This document shows positions 34,793-43,482 of a stretch of 64,000 nucleotides of DNA, one piece after another. A program made the position numbers and the translations under genes. Position 1 is the first letter of the stretch; every line of letters begins with the position of its first letter. The DNA lies in assembly GCA_016718825.1 (NCBI GenBank), contig JADKCL010000003.1, forward strand, positions 62,001 to 126,000, read 5' to 3'. The notes under the pieces are model-generated. The model searched no databases. It was given only the letters and a program-made list of their open reading frames with translations, and was not told the origin of the DNA. The stretch is from Bacteroidota bacterium (GTDB taxonomy: Bacteria; Bacteroidota; Bacteroidia; J057; JADKCL01).

Positions 34793-37027
34793 TTATTCTT
34801 CGTCTCCGCCGTTGTCAGCAGATTCTTCGATTTCCGGTTCGGTAGTAGCGTCCTCATTGGCTGGCTCAGCTACTTCTGGTGCATTCTTGGACATACCCTT
34901 CAGCTTGGCTTCAGCCTTTTCCCGCTCTTGAGCCTCCAATTGAGTCTTCAGATTGGCAAGTGCGGAAATTTCGCCCAAAGTTGTTGTCTCTTGCTTTGGC
35001 TTCGGTGTCTGGCTTGAACCACCACCTTGCTTCTTGGCGCCACCTTGACCTTGGGTCTGGCCTTGTCCTTGACCCTGCTGACGCTCAGCACCTTCGCGCT
35101 TGCGGCCACGGCCTTCGGTTGCTTCTTGAGCAGGCTCTTCATCCCATGTTGCACGGTGTGAAAGCACCAACTTTTTGGCATCCTTGTTGAATTCAATCAC
35201 TTTGAACTCATAGGACTCACCGGTTTTGAGCTTAGGCTGACCTTCGGCAACGGCCATATGCTTGCTAGGTACGAAGCCTTCGACGCCGTACTCCAGTTCC
35301 ACGATACCACCTTTGTCATTGAAGCTAAGGAGTGTGCCTTTGTGGGTCGTTCCGAGCACAAAGATGCTCTCAAACGTGATCCAGACATCCTCTGTCAACT
35401 GCTTGTGGCCCAAGCTGAGGCGACGGTTTTCGACGTCGACATCCAATACGACCACTTCCAGCGTTTCTTCTTTCTTGATGAATTCGCTAGGATGGCTGTA
35501 TTTTTTGGTCCAAGAAAGGTCGCTGATGTGCACGAGGCCGTCAACACCTTCTTCGAGCTCAACAAAAAGACCGTAGTTGGTCATGTTGCGCACAATGCCT
35601 TTGTGGTGTGAACCAGGGGCATATTTGGACGCAGCATTGAGCCATGGATCGTCTTTGCTTTGCTTGAGACCGAGGGACATCTTGCGCTCGTCGCGGTCGA
35701 TGCTGAGGATAGTTGCCTCAACCTCGTCACCGATCTTGAAGAGTTCGGTCGGGTTTTTGAGGTGTTGTGACCAGCTCATTTCGCTCATGTGCACAAGGCC
35801 TTCGACGCCTGGCATGATCTCGACAAAAATGCCGTAATCTGCAACTGTCACTACGCGACCTGTGATACGTGAACCTTCGACGAGATCTTCAGGAAGCGAC
35901 TCCCATGGATGAGGCATCAACTGCTTCATACCCAAGCTGATACGCTTCTTCTCTTCGTCGAATTCGAGTACCACAACGTTGACTTTCTGGTCGAGGTCGA
36001 GCACTTCGTCCGGGTGGTTGATACGACCCCATGAGATGTCGGTGATGTGAAGCAAACCGTCGACGCCGCCCAAGTCGATGAAAACACCGAAGTGGGTCAT
36101 GTTTTTGACGGTACCTTCCAAAACCTGACCTTTTTCCAAGTTCTTGAGGATCTCCATGCGCTGCTGCTCGAGGTCTTTCTCGATCAGCACTTTGTGGGAG
36201 ATCACGACGTTTTCAAAAGGATGGTTGATTTTGACCACCTTGAAGTCCATGCTCTTGCCGACGTAAGCGTCGAAGTCACGCACAGGCTTGACGTCGATCT
36301 GGGATCCTGGCAAGAAAGCTTCGATGCCGTCGATGTCTACCACAAAGCCACCTTTGGTGCGGCGTTTGATGAGACCCTCGATGATGACGTCTTCGGTTTC
36401 TGCCTTGAGGATTTTCTCCCAAGTGATCATGTGCTTTGCGCGTTTGCGCGACAGGATCAACTGACCGTTCATGTCCTCGACAGTTTCGAGATACACTTCG
36501 ATTTTGTCACCTGCTTTGATACTGTCGCGGTCACGGAACTCCGTGAGGGCTACAATACCTTCAGATTTGAATCCAATGTTGAGGATGACATCCTTTTCGG
36601 TCACGTATACGACGGTACCTACAACGATTTCACCTTCTTTGACTTCGGTCAATGTGCCTTGGTAAAGGGCTTCCAACTTGGCGCGTTCGGCCTTGCTGTA
36701 GCCACCTTCGGCTTCTTCCCAGTCAAAATCATCATCCTCGAGACCATGAGAAGAAGACTTGTGCGTCGTGACGACGGGCGACTTCTTCCGTTCTTTTGGT
36801 TCTGCGGCAGGAGCGCTCTCCTTCGCGGCCACGACGACCGGCTCAGGTGTGGCAACTTCTACAACAGCTGCTACCGGCGCTTCAACCACAGGGGTCTCTG
36901 CAACAACCTCCACTGCTGGAGTTTCAGCCACGACCTCTACGGTCTCCTCGGCTGATGGTGTTTCCTGTAGCTCAACTTGCGGAACTTCTGGATCCACTTT
37001 CTTTACTTCGTTTTCAATTTCTGACAT
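34793..37027 (-). CDS. rpsA: 30S ribosomal protein S1
   Basis: A 744-residue protein with six S1 (OB-fold) RNA-binding repeats between about residues 115 and 640. The clearest are VLEGTVKNMTHFGVFIDLGG, ITGRVVTVADYGIFVEI and HKGIVRNMTNYGLFVELEEG, each with the GVFV-type strand and a GLVHIS/GLLHIT turn. S1 recruits mRNA to the 30S subunit, which matters in a phylum with weak Shine-Dalgarno use. Two extensions are unusual: an N-terminal Glu/Val/Ala/Pro-rich tract of about 100 residues with imperfect AETPxVE repeats, and a C-terminal Gly/Gln-rich then acidic tail of about 100 residues. Both are probably disordered. A TAACTTTG element lies about 45 bases upstream of the start. Confidence 0.95.
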   Translation of the reverse strand: MSEIENEVKKVDPEVPQVELQETPSAEETVEVVAETPAVEVVAETPVVEAPVAAVVEVATPEPVVVAAKESAPAAEPKERKKSPVVTTHKSSSHGLEDDDFDWEEAEGGYSKAERAKLEALYQGTLTEVKEGEIVVGTVVYVTEKDVILNIGFKSEGIVALTEFRDRDSIKAGDKIEVYLETVEDMNGQLILSRKRAKHMITWEKILKAETEDVIIEGLIKRRTKGGFVVDIDGIEAFLPGSQIDVKPVRDFDAYVGKSMDFKVVKINHPFENVVISHKVLIEKDLEQQRMEILKNLEKGQVLEGTVKNMTHFGVFIDLGGVDGLLHITDISWGRINHPDEVLDLDQKVNVVVLEFDEEKKRISLGMKQLMPHPWESLPEDLVEGSRITGRVVTVADYGIFVEIMPGVEGLVHMSEMSWSQHLKNPTELFKIGDEVEATILSIDRDERKMSLGLKQSKDDPWLNAASKYAPGSHHKGIVRNMTNYGLFVELEEGVDGLVHISDLSWTKKYSHPSEFIKKEETLEVVVLDVDVENRRLSLGHKQLTEDVWITFESIFVLGTTHKGTLLSFNDKGGIVELEYGVEGFVPSKHMAVAEGQPKLKTGESYEFKVIEFNKDAKKLVLSHRATWDEEPAQEATEGRGRKREGAERQQGQGQGQTQGQGGAKKQGGGSSQTPKPKQETTTLGEISALANLKTQLEAQEREKAEAKLKGMSKNAPEVAEPANEDATTEPEIEESADNGGDEE

Positions 37028-37071
37028 GAATTTTTATGAACTCCTTTCATCCCAAAGGTTTTTGGGAGGCG

Positions 37072-37079
37072 CAAAGTTA
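37072..37079 (-). promoter_or_regulatory. -7 promoter element of rpsA (TAACTTTG)
   Basis: CAAAGTTA on the plus strand gives an exact TAnnTTTG on the minus strand, 44 bases upstream of the rpsA start. Confidence 0.55.
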
Positions 37080-37134
37080 GTAGAGCAATCTTGAATTTCA
37101 AAATCGAATTTGAGATTGAAAACGTTGGAGGTGA

Positions 37135-37380
37135 ATGAGAAATTAGAAATTAGCAATGAGAAATGCGTTTTTGGGGGTAATTGGCACGTGATCGTTTGTT
37201 TGGTCAAGATGGGAAACGTGCTTTTTCGTCCAAAACATGTCCCATTTTCCCGGTTGAAAGCGCTTTTGAAGGAAATGTCGATCCCGTCATTCATTCTGCA
37301 TTTTCCATTTTCCATTCTCCATTTTCCATTCTCCATTTTCCATTTTCCATTTTCCATTTCTCCTTTCTCATTTCTAATCT
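37135..37380. repeat. Heptanucleotide and short-period repeats between rpsA and the flavin reductase gene
   Basis: No gene. At about 37135-37165 there is a GAGAAATTAGAAATTAGCAATG repeat (quoted in part). At 37299-37362 about nine heptads of CATTTTC/CATTCTC follow one another with almost no variation, then CATTTCTCCTTTCTCATTTC. The same heptads occur inverted at 21516-21545. Confidence 0.9.
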
Positions 37381-37386
37381 AGACCG

Positions 37387-37394
37387 TAGTTTTG
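37387..37394 (+). promoter_or_regulatory. -7 promoter element (TAGTTTTG), leaderless spacing
   Basis: An exact TAnnTTTG 4 bases before the ATG at 37399. The spacing puts the transcription start at or near the start codon. No clear -33 element is visible in the repeat upstream. Confidence 0.55.
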
Positions 37395-37398
37395 CACC

Positions 37399-38277
37399 AT
37401 GACTGAATATTTGACCATCACCCCTGGGGAAATCAAGACGAAATTTCTGCATGCCTACTTGTTGGGCTCCGTGGCTCCGCGTCCGATTGCCTTTGCAAGC
37501 ACGATCAGCAAGGACGGAACACCCAATTTGGCGCCGTTCAGTTTCTTTAACGTCTTCAGCTCCAATCCGCCGATGCTGATTTTCTCTCCGGCTAGGCGCG
37601 TGCGGGACAATACCACCAAGCATACCCTGCAAAACGTGATCGAAGTGCCCGAAGTGGTCGTCAATGTCGTAAGCCATGCCATCGTCGAGCAGATGAATCT
37701 CGCGAGTACCGAGTATCCCGACGGCGTCAACGAATTTGAAAAAGCTGGATTCACTGCAATTCAAAGCGAATTGGTGAGGCCTTTTCGCGTCGCGGAATCG
37801 CCGGTCCAAATGGAATGCAAGGTGGTTGAAATCAAACCCTTGGGTGCATTCGGAGGGGCAGGACAGCTTATTTTTGCACAGGTTTTGCGTTTGCACATTA
37901 ATAAAGGTGTGCTTGACGCCCAAGACAACATCGACCCTCACAAAATCGATTTGGTCGCAAGGATGGGAGCAAATTACTACGCCCGTGCGAGCGGAGAGGC
38001 GGTATTCGAAGTCGAAAAACCTTTGGACGTGCCCGGAATCGGCATCGATGCCCTTCCCGATTTTGTCAAGAACAGCAATGTCCTCACCGGAAACGAACTC
38101 GGCCGACTTGGAAATGTACCGGCCCTCCCCGACCGCGTTACGCTTTCTGATTGGTGGAATACGAACGGCGGTTCCTACGAAGGCAGCAATCTTGAACTAG
38201 CTGCCCGTGCGGCCTTGAATGCCGGGAACAAGGAAACGGCATTGTTCTTGCTGTTGAAGCCGTTGTTGTCGAATTGA
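37399..38277 (+). CDS. Flavin reductase family protein
   Basis: A 292-residue FMN-binding split-barrel protein. The N-terminal LLGSVAPRPIAFASTISKDGTPNLAPFSFFN segment (about 18-48, quoted in part) is the conserved flavin-binding core of the flavin-reductase-like domain, followed by PPMLIFSPARR and VVVNVVSHAIVEQMN. The C-terminal part (about 210-292, PGIGIDALPDFVKNSNVLTGNELGRLGN) is typical of the longer Bacteroidota members. It probably reduces FMN or uses it to act on an unknown substrate. Cytoplasmic. It is the first of three plus-strand genes and has a leaderless-type promoter. Confidence 0.85.
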   Translation: MTEYLTITPGEIKTKFLHAYLLGSVAPRPIAFASTISKDGTPNLAPFSFFNVFSSNPPMLIFSPARRVRDNTTKHTLQNVIEVPEVVVNVVSHAIVEQMNLASTEYPDGVNEFEKAGFTAIQSELVRPFRVAESPVQMECKVVEIKPLGAFGGAGQLIFAQVLRLHINKGVLDAQDNIDPHKIDLVARMGANYYARASGEAVFEVEKPLDVPGIGIDALPDFVKNSNVLTGNELGRLGNVPALPDRVTLSDWWNTNGGSYEGSNLELAARAALNAGNKETALFLLLKPLLSN

Positions 38278-38301
38278 TTGCCCACTTTTTGGATCGATCC
38301 C

Positions 38302-38829
38302 ATGAATAAATTCAAAGGAATATTGTTGGTTGTCTTGCTTGGCGGCCTCGTTTTCGGATTTGCTGCCGTAGCGTCCACTGAAATGGCAGGCAAACCCAAG
38401 GGAAAGCTCGTCGGCAAGTACTTCTACGAAACTTCCGTATTTGCAGAAGGCAAAGTCTGCCGCGTGGATTCCGGGGCAGGCACCCTCATCCGATTCGACC
38501 AAAACCATGAAAATCCGCTGTTTCAAAGCAAATTGCCCAACATGACCCACCTGATCTTGTGGTTCAAAAACGGCCTCATGACCGGGCAACGTTATGAAAT
38601 TCCCAATCCGGAGGTCGAAGTTTGCTATTGGGAACAAGGCGATTTGCTCATGTTTCATACCACCAAAGGGCTCGGTTGGGTCGAATTCACAGCCACCGAC
38701 GGCGGCCAACCTTTGAAGGGAAAAATGGATTTGAAACTCATCGAACCCGACCACAACATGAGCAATTCCGATTATCATTACATGGGCGGCGCCTTCACAG
38801 CGACCGAATCCAAGTTGAAAGCCGATTGA
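38302..38829 (+). CDS. Secreted or membrane-anchored hypothetical protein
   Basis: Start at ATG 38302 (MNKFKGILLVVLLGGLVFGFAAVAS); a TTG eight codons earlier is less likely. The N-terminal hydrophobic helix is a signal peptide or anchor. The rest of the 175 residues is beta-rich with one Cys pair (residues about 53 and 110) and no recognisable motif; a GLGWVEFTATDGGQPLKGKMDL stretch suggests a small extracytoplasmic sandwich. It follows the flavin reductase-like gene by 24 bases and precedes the membrane protein by 61, likely in one unit. Function unknown. Confidence 0.6.
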   Translation: MNKFKGILLVVLLGGLVFGFAAVASTEMAGKPKGKLVGKYFYETSVFAEGKVCRVDSGAGTLIRFDQNHENPLFQSKLPNMTHLILWFKNGLMTGQRYEIPNPEVEVCYWEQGDLLMFHTTKGLGWVEFTATDGGQPLKGKMDLKLIEPDHNMSNSDYHYMGGAFTATESKLKAD

Positions 38830-38890
38830 TCGACCTTGGCAAGAAAAATTGCACTTTTCCGGCGGCCTGATTTTTCCATAACTTCCGTCC

Positions 38891-40300
38891 ATGTTTCAAC
38901 GCTTGGTTGATTGGGCCGACCGCCTGCTGATTCCGGTTCTGTTTTTGATGGCGATTACCTTTTCGCTGCGGATGCACCGTGGCTGGGAAATCGGGAAAAT
39001 CCTCTGGTCAGACGGCGAAGGTTATTATATGTATTTGCCGGCAACCTTTATTTATGGGAGCTGGAACGAATTTGACGGACAAGACGGCCTCCAACAGATC
39101 GCCTGCTGCAAAGTGAACGAATCCGGAAAGGTCGTCACGCGCTATACCTATGGTGTGGCCTTGCTTCAGGCACCGTTTTTTGCAGGCGCGCACGCTTGGG
39201 CAAGCGCCTTTCAGGGTCCGGGTACTGCACCGCCTGCGGATTGGGGGGCCAAAACAGATCAGCAATGGTCGGAGGAAATGAATCAACGCAAGTACACGCC
39301 CCTGCGTGGGCAGGCTACGGGATTTTCTGATACCTACGCACGTGGCATCCTCGTCGCAGCGGCATTTTACATGGCCTTGGGACTTTGGTTCCTCAAGCGC
39401 GCCTTACGCAGAATCTTCAGAAAAGAGGTTGCCTTGGCGACAACCGGGCTGGTTTTCTTGGCTACGAATCTTTTTTACTATACCGCCGGCGAAGGCAGTA
39501 TGTCGCACGTTTATTCGTTTTGCCTTTTTGCAGCAGTCTTGTACCACCTTCCCGAATGGCTCCGCGAAAAAACCTGGAGTCGCAGCCTCATTCTTGGAAT
39601 CTGTTTTGGACTCATTTTGCTGATCCGGCCAACCAATTTGATGCTGGGCTTGATGTTTCCGCTCTGGGCTGTGTTTTCCATCGCCGAATTGAAGCTTCGT
39701 CTGAAGGATTTGATCCGAACCTGGCAAAAGGCGCTTGCCCTCATGTTTGCCGCTGTGCTTGTCGTCGTGCCGCAGGCATTTTACTGGAAAAGCGCATTCG
39801 GATCATGGATCGTTTGGTCCTATGGCAACGAAGGTTTTACCAACTGGAACCACCCCGAAATCCTCAAAGTGCTTTTCTCCTATCAGAACGGGCTGTTTCT
39901 CTATACGCCGGTAATGCTGCTGGCCATGGTCGGAATTGTCCTGGCCTGGAAAAAACGTGCCTTCAATTCGCCCGTGATTTTGTTGTTGTTCGTGTTGGCG
40001 ACCTACACTTTTGCAAGTTGGTGGGCTTGGTGGTTTGGCGGCGCTTTTGGGCATCGCTGTTACGTCGAATTTTATGCTTTGCTTGTTATTCCGCTGGCCG
40101 TGGTTGTTCAAAAGTTCTTCGAAGCCCGGAGAATGGCCATCAAAATCGCGGGATTGGTCCTTGCAATGGTTTTTGTCTACGCGAATGTCAAAATGGCCAT
40201 GATGTACAGTCCGCCTTGGGACGGAAACGCTTGGAATTGGGAAAGTTACGTGACAGTCTGGCGCGGTGTCGCAAAATTGACTTGGTGGCCTGGATTTTAG
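38891..40300 (+). CDS. Polytopic membrane protein, GT-C glycosyltransferase-like
   Basis: A 469-residue integral membrane protein with about 10-11 TM helices. The first periplasmic loop after helix 1 holds SDGEGYYMYLPATFIYG, an acidic motif at the place where GT-C enzymes (mannosyl- or arabinosyl-transferases using polyprenyl-phosphate sugars) keep their catalytic Asp/Glu. Later loops include NEGFTNWNHPEILKVLFSYQNGLFLYTPV and WWAWWFGGAFGHRCYVEF, typical of Bacteroidota hypothetical members of this fold. It may add a sugar to a lipid or protein on the periplasmic side. The enzyme class is inferred from topology and motif position only. Confidence 0.7.
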   Translation: MFQRLVDWADRLLIPVLFLMAITFSLRMHRGWEIGKILWSDGEGYYMYLPATFIYGSWNEFDGQDGLQQIACCKVNESGKVVTRYTYGVALLQAPFFAGAHAWASAFQGPGTAPPADWGAKTDQQWSEEMNQRKYTPLRGQATGFSDTYARGILVAAAFYMALGLWFLKRALRRIFRKEVALATTGLVFLATNLFYYTAGEGSMSHVYSFCLFAAVLYHLPEWLREKTWSRSLILGICFGLILLIRPTNLMLGLMFPLWAVFSIAELKLRLKDLIRTWQKALALMFAAVLVVVPQAFYWKSAFGSWIVWSYGNEGFTNWNHPEILKVLFSYQNGLFLYTPVMLLAMVGIVLAWKKRAFNSPVILLLFVLATYTFASWWAWWFGGAFGHRCYVEFYALLVIPLAVVVQKFFEARRMAIKIAGLVLAMVFVYANVKMAMMYSPPWDGNAWNWESYVTVWRGVAKLTWWPGF

Positions 40301-40513
40301 AATTCAGACAAACATTCTCTCAAAACGGGCGATTACGCGGAAAAATGTAGTGTTCTTTCGAATTTGGTTCGATGCCAGCCATCTCTTCGGGGCACCTCGA
40401 GCTTTTGAGCGGTGAGACAAGGAGCGTATTCGTTCGAATCCAAAAGCAAGCAGTTTTCACAACGCTGATTGGCAAAACGACCTGAATGCAGGAATCGGGA
40501 TCAACCCATTCGT

Positions 40514-41227
40514 TTACAGGCTACTATTTCCGGCCTTGGTTGCGCTTTTGGGATCGAGTCGATAGAGCTTGGCCGGCCGGTGAGCGACGCCGTCTTGCCG
40601 TTCGTCGAGTTCAAGCAAGATCCCTTGCGCGAGCATGCGTTTTCGGAAGTTTCGCGTGTCTTGTGGTGTGCCGAGAAGTGCCTCGTAAAGGGATTGCAAT
40701 TGTGTAAGGGTGAACTTCTCCGGTAGCAGCTCAAAACCGATCGGCTTGTTGAGCACGTCGGCTCGCAAGCGCTCCAGACAAGCATTTACGATTTCCTGGT
40801 GGTCGAATGCCAGACGTGGGAGGTCATCGACTGCATGCCAATGCGCTTCTTTGGCCCAATTGGCTGCGCCAAGCTCATAATCCTTGATCTTGATGAGGGA
40901 ATAGTAGGAAATGGTAATGACCCGCCCAAAAGGGTGACGATCGACCTTTCCAAAGGTCTGCACCTGCTCCATATAAACATCTGTGAGTGTGGTGAGTTCC
41001 TTGAGCACCCGCTTGGCTGCAACTTCCAAGTCCTCATTGGGATAGACCAAGTCGCCCGGCAAAGCAAAGTCACCCAAAAACGGTTCTGCCCCGCGTTGGA
41101 TCAGCAAAAGTTTCAACTTTTCGTTGTCGAATCCAAACACCACACAGTCCACCGAAAATGCCGATTTGAAAAATTCGTCAATCTTGATGGAATAGTATGA
41201 TTCTACACTTTGTCGGCCAGACATCAT
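40514..41227 (-). CDS. Nudix-winged helix transcriptional regulator (NrtR/AraR-like)
   Basis: A 237-residue regulator. Residues about 20-150 are a Nudix fold (SVDCVVFGFDNEKLKLLLIQRG, FLGDFALPGDLV). The Nudix box at about 58-81 is degenerate: RVLKEL stands where REUxEE is needed for catalysis, so it is likely a ligand sensor, not a hydrolase. Residues about 160-237 form a winged helix (FTLTQLQSLYEALLGTPQDTRNFRKRMLAQGIL). Family members regulate NAD metabolism (NrtR) or, in Bacteroidota, sugar use (AraR). It is divergent from the glucan operon, and palindromes with TTATTGT arms occur in this promoter region and upstream of the two other glucan genes, so it is the probable regulator of the whole locus and of itself. 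The ligand may be a phosphorylated sugar or glucan product; this is inference. Confidence 0.85.
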   Translation of the reverse strand: MMSGRQSVESYYSIKIDEFFKSAFSVDCVVFGFDNEKLKLLLIQRGAEPFLGDFALPGDLVYPNEDLEVAAKRVLKELTTLTDVYMEQVQTFGKVDRHPFGRVITISYYSLIKIKDYELGAANWAKEAHWHAVDDLPRLAFDHQEIVNACLERLRADVLNKPIGFELLPEKFTLTQLQSLYEALLGTPQDTRNFRKRMLAQGILLELDERQDGVAHRPAKLYRLDPKSATKAGNSSL

Positions 41228-41289
41228 TCCCTTGAATTATGAGCTAAATCAAAAGCAAGTATAAGCATCATTCGACAATTTGTGCAGCC

Positions 41290-41310
41290 TTATTGTAAAG
41301 TTTACAATAA
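41290..41310. promoter_or_regulatory. Operator palindrome O1
   Basis: A perfect inverted repeat: TTATTGTAAA at 41290-41299, one central G, and TTTACAATAA at 41301-41310. It lies 63 bases upstream of the regulator gene and directly abuts a TATCTTTG -7 element facing the glucan operon, so a bound protein would block that promoter. Confidence 0.8.
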
Positions 41311-41311
41311 G

Positions 41312-41319
41312 TATCTTTG
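41312..41319 (+). promoter_or_regulatory. -7 promoter element (TATCTTTG) beside operator O1
   Basis: An exact TAnnTTTG two bases after the O1 palindrome. A TTG inside the left arm of O1 lies about 17 bases upstream as a possible -33 box, so the operator would occupy the promoter core. A transcript from here would have a leader of about 260 bases. Confidence 0.6.
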
Positions 41320-41528
41320 CGAATAAACGTTGTGCTCTGGGATGAAGTGGGAAAATTCAGCGTGAAAAGGCTATTTATGAGTTGGAGGTCGCTGAATTTA
41401 TCCTAAAACAAGTCGGCGGCAGGAATTGTTAAGCACCCAGAAAAGTCGAAAAAATCGGGAAGTGCATCAAAGGGAATGCGCTTCTGAAATGTGGCGTCGG
41501 GATCAGAATCGTTCTTTGATGAAAAAAC

Positions 41529-41549
41529 TTATTGTAAATGTAACAATAA
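41529..41549. promoter_or_regulatory. Operator palindrome O2
   Basis: TTATTGT at 41529-41535 and ACAATAA at 41543-41549 form perfect 7-base arms around a 7-base centre, the same half-sites as O1. It is 37 bases upstream of the first barrel gene and is followed by the same GTAT run as O1 (GTATTAATTT), so it probably overlaps a second promoter. Confidence 0.75.
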
Positions 41550-41586
41550 GTATTAATTTAACCCCTTAATTAGCTTAAAGCATAGG

Positions 41587-43482
41587 ATGCTGCGTCGTGT
41601 TTTCCGATATTGGTTGATGGTTTTGCTGCTGGCCGCTGGCGCGGCAGGCAAACTGTCGGCCCGTCAATTGGAACTGACACTGACCGCGATCGTGATGCCA
41701 TCCGACAGCGAGGGCGTCAATAAGCCCAAGGGAATCAGCCTAAGCGATCCACGCCTCAAGAAGCCGTTGCGCAACCTGAATTTTTCAGGGTATTACCGCT
41801 TCTACGGGTTTCACCGCTACATGTCCCAGCCTTATTCGGTCCTGGAGCCAAAGCCGCGAACGATTTCGGTCGGCGACGGCTACCGCGAACCGCTTATGCT
41901 GCTCACCATCACGGGAACGCCTGTGAGTGGCGCGACTTTTGGCACCGACATTTTCCTGTATGCTCCCTACCTCGGTAGTACGGCTGGCAACGCCATCTCA
42001 CTCAACCTCGGCGTGAACTTCTATACCTCCATCAAAACCAGCAATGGCAACTTTGACGTTCATCTAGGGGGCATCAATTGGTATCAACAGAGTCCGCTTA
42101 CGGTCTGGGCAGCAGACGCCTTCAACCGCTACAGCATTTTCACGCGCGTGCCATGGGAGCCCGCCAATGCCGTGGAGACGCGCTACAAAACTTATTTTGA
42201 CCAAGGTGCGGTCAATTATGACAACCGCTTTGGCAAACGTGCTTTTCAAGGCATCACACTTTACGGGACCCAACTTCCCTTGGGATTCAATCTGTCGGGT
42301 TTCGCGGGGAAAATGCAGAGCAATACGGGCACGTTGCTGCCTGACTATGCCTACGGGGGGCGCTTGGCGCGCGAGTTTGGAAAGAGCAAGCACACGATCG
42401 CCTACAATACATTCTCCAACTACACACAGACCGATTCCATCCGTGGCGAAGGCAAAACCTACGGCATCCATACGTTGGAGGGCATGTTCAAATGGAAGGG
42501 ATTTTTGTTGCGGGGTGAGGCAGGTGGCGGCTATTACAACAGCGAAAGTCAGCAATTGGGATGGGGCGAGGGGGTTAATGTGGATCTTACGACTCCCAAG
42601 CGGTATACGGGCATTCCGCTCAAGCTCTCCTATTACCGCATTGCACCCGAGTTTGTCAATGTGAATGCAGCATTTTTGAACACCTCGGTGCTCGAGGCAT
42701 TGACGGGTGTGCAGGGACTTGGCGCGACCACCCTCACTCCTTTTGCGGGGCCCATGATGGACCTCGGCTTCATGGCCAACAACCGTCAGGGTGCGAGCCT
42801 GAACGGCGAGCTCGTGCTTGGGAAGCTCAAAATCAATGCCGGCGTTGGCTTTTCCACGGAGTTGACACGCGGCAATGCCGCAGTCTCCTACAACCACCGT
42901 GTGAATTCACTCAGCATCTCAAGATTTGCCTTTTTTGCCAACAATATCGGCCCCTACAGTCACCTCAACACCTATTTTCGGGGCGCCTACGAGGTCGTGA
43001 ACATCCACAGCAACCTCGATAGCCTGGGTCTACCGCTCTTCACCAAGAGCTACAATTCCACCGATGTACAGGCCAAATACAACGGCAAGATCGGCGGGAA
43101 GAACTTCTTCCTTTTCTACCTCGGCACCTACAACAATTCGCAAGATTTCCTGTCGCCGTTGCCTGTCTTCACGGATAAAGCATTCGTGCGAACACTTTAC
43201 AATGAGTTGGATCTGTATTATCAAGTCCATCCCAAGGTGATGCTTTGCGCCTATGGCGGCCTGGAACGCATCAAAGCCAATATGGAAACCGATTTGGATG
43301 TAGTGACGTTATTGCCCCGCGATCAGACAGGACTTGGCTTGGGCTTGGGTCTGGATTTGGAGATCGGAAAGAACACGGGGCTGTTTCTACGGCACCAATG
43401 GTATGATTTCAAGGACCAAGCATTTACATTGGAAAAATACCGCGGGCAAGAAACGACGCTGGAACTGAAAGCATTCTTTTGA
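41587..43482 (+). CDS. Outer-membrane beta-barrel protein 1 of the glucan locus
   Basis: A 631-residue protein with an N-terminal signal peptide (MLRRVFRYWLMVLLLAAGAAGKLSA, cleavage near residue 26) and an almost wholly beta-strand body with alternating aromatic patterns (YYRFYGFHRYM, FLLRGEAGGGYY, LNELDLYYQVHPKVMLCAYGG). It ends with a short strand and terminal Phe-Phe, typical of outer-membrane barrels. It has no TonB box, plug domain or SusC motif, so it is not a TonB-dependent transporter. As first gene of the regulated operon it is probably a porin-like channel or surface scaffold for glucan oligomers. Its stop TGA overlaps the start of the second barrel gene by one base. Confidence 0.75.
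   Translation: MLRRVFRYWLMVLLLAAGAAGKLSARQLELTLTAIVMPSDSEGVNKPKGISLSDPRLKKPLRNLNFSGYYRFYGFHRYMSQPYSVLEPKPRTISVGDGYREPLMLLTITGTPVSGATFGTDIFLYAPYLGSTAGNAISLNLGVNFYTSIKTSNGNFDVHLGGINWYQQSPLTVWAADAFNRYSIFTRVPWEPANAVETRYKTYFDQGAVNYDNRFGKRAFQGITLYGTQLPLGFNLSGFAGKMQSNTGTLLPDYAYGGRLAREFGKSKHTIAYNTFSNYTQTDSIRGEGKTYGIHTLEGMFKWKGFLLRGEAGGGYYNSESQQLGWGEGVNVDLTTPKRYTGIPLKLSYYRIAPEFVNVNAAFLNTSVLEALTGVQGLGATTLTPFAGPMMDLGFMANNRQGASLNGELVLGKLKINAGVGFSTELTRGNAAVSYNHRVNSLSISRFAFFANNIGPYSHLNTYFRGAYEVVNIHSNLDSLGLPLFTKSYNSTDVQAKYNGKIGGKNFFLFYLGTYNNSQDFLSPLPVFTDKAFVRTLYNELDLYYQVHPKVMLCAYGGLERIKANMETDLDVVTLLPRDQTGLGLGLGLDLEIGKNTGLFLRHQWYDFKDQAFTLEKYRGQETTLELKAFF

Noticed and set aside
36047..36955. A 302-codon plus-strand open frame
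   Set aside because: Antisense to ribosomal protein S1 and biased in composition (His, Phe, Asp) by the codon use of the real gene.
37299..37362. A recombination or attachment site suggested by tandem heptads
   Set aside because: No integrase, no tRNA and no flanking duplication; it is a simple microsatellite-type repeat shared with other gaps.
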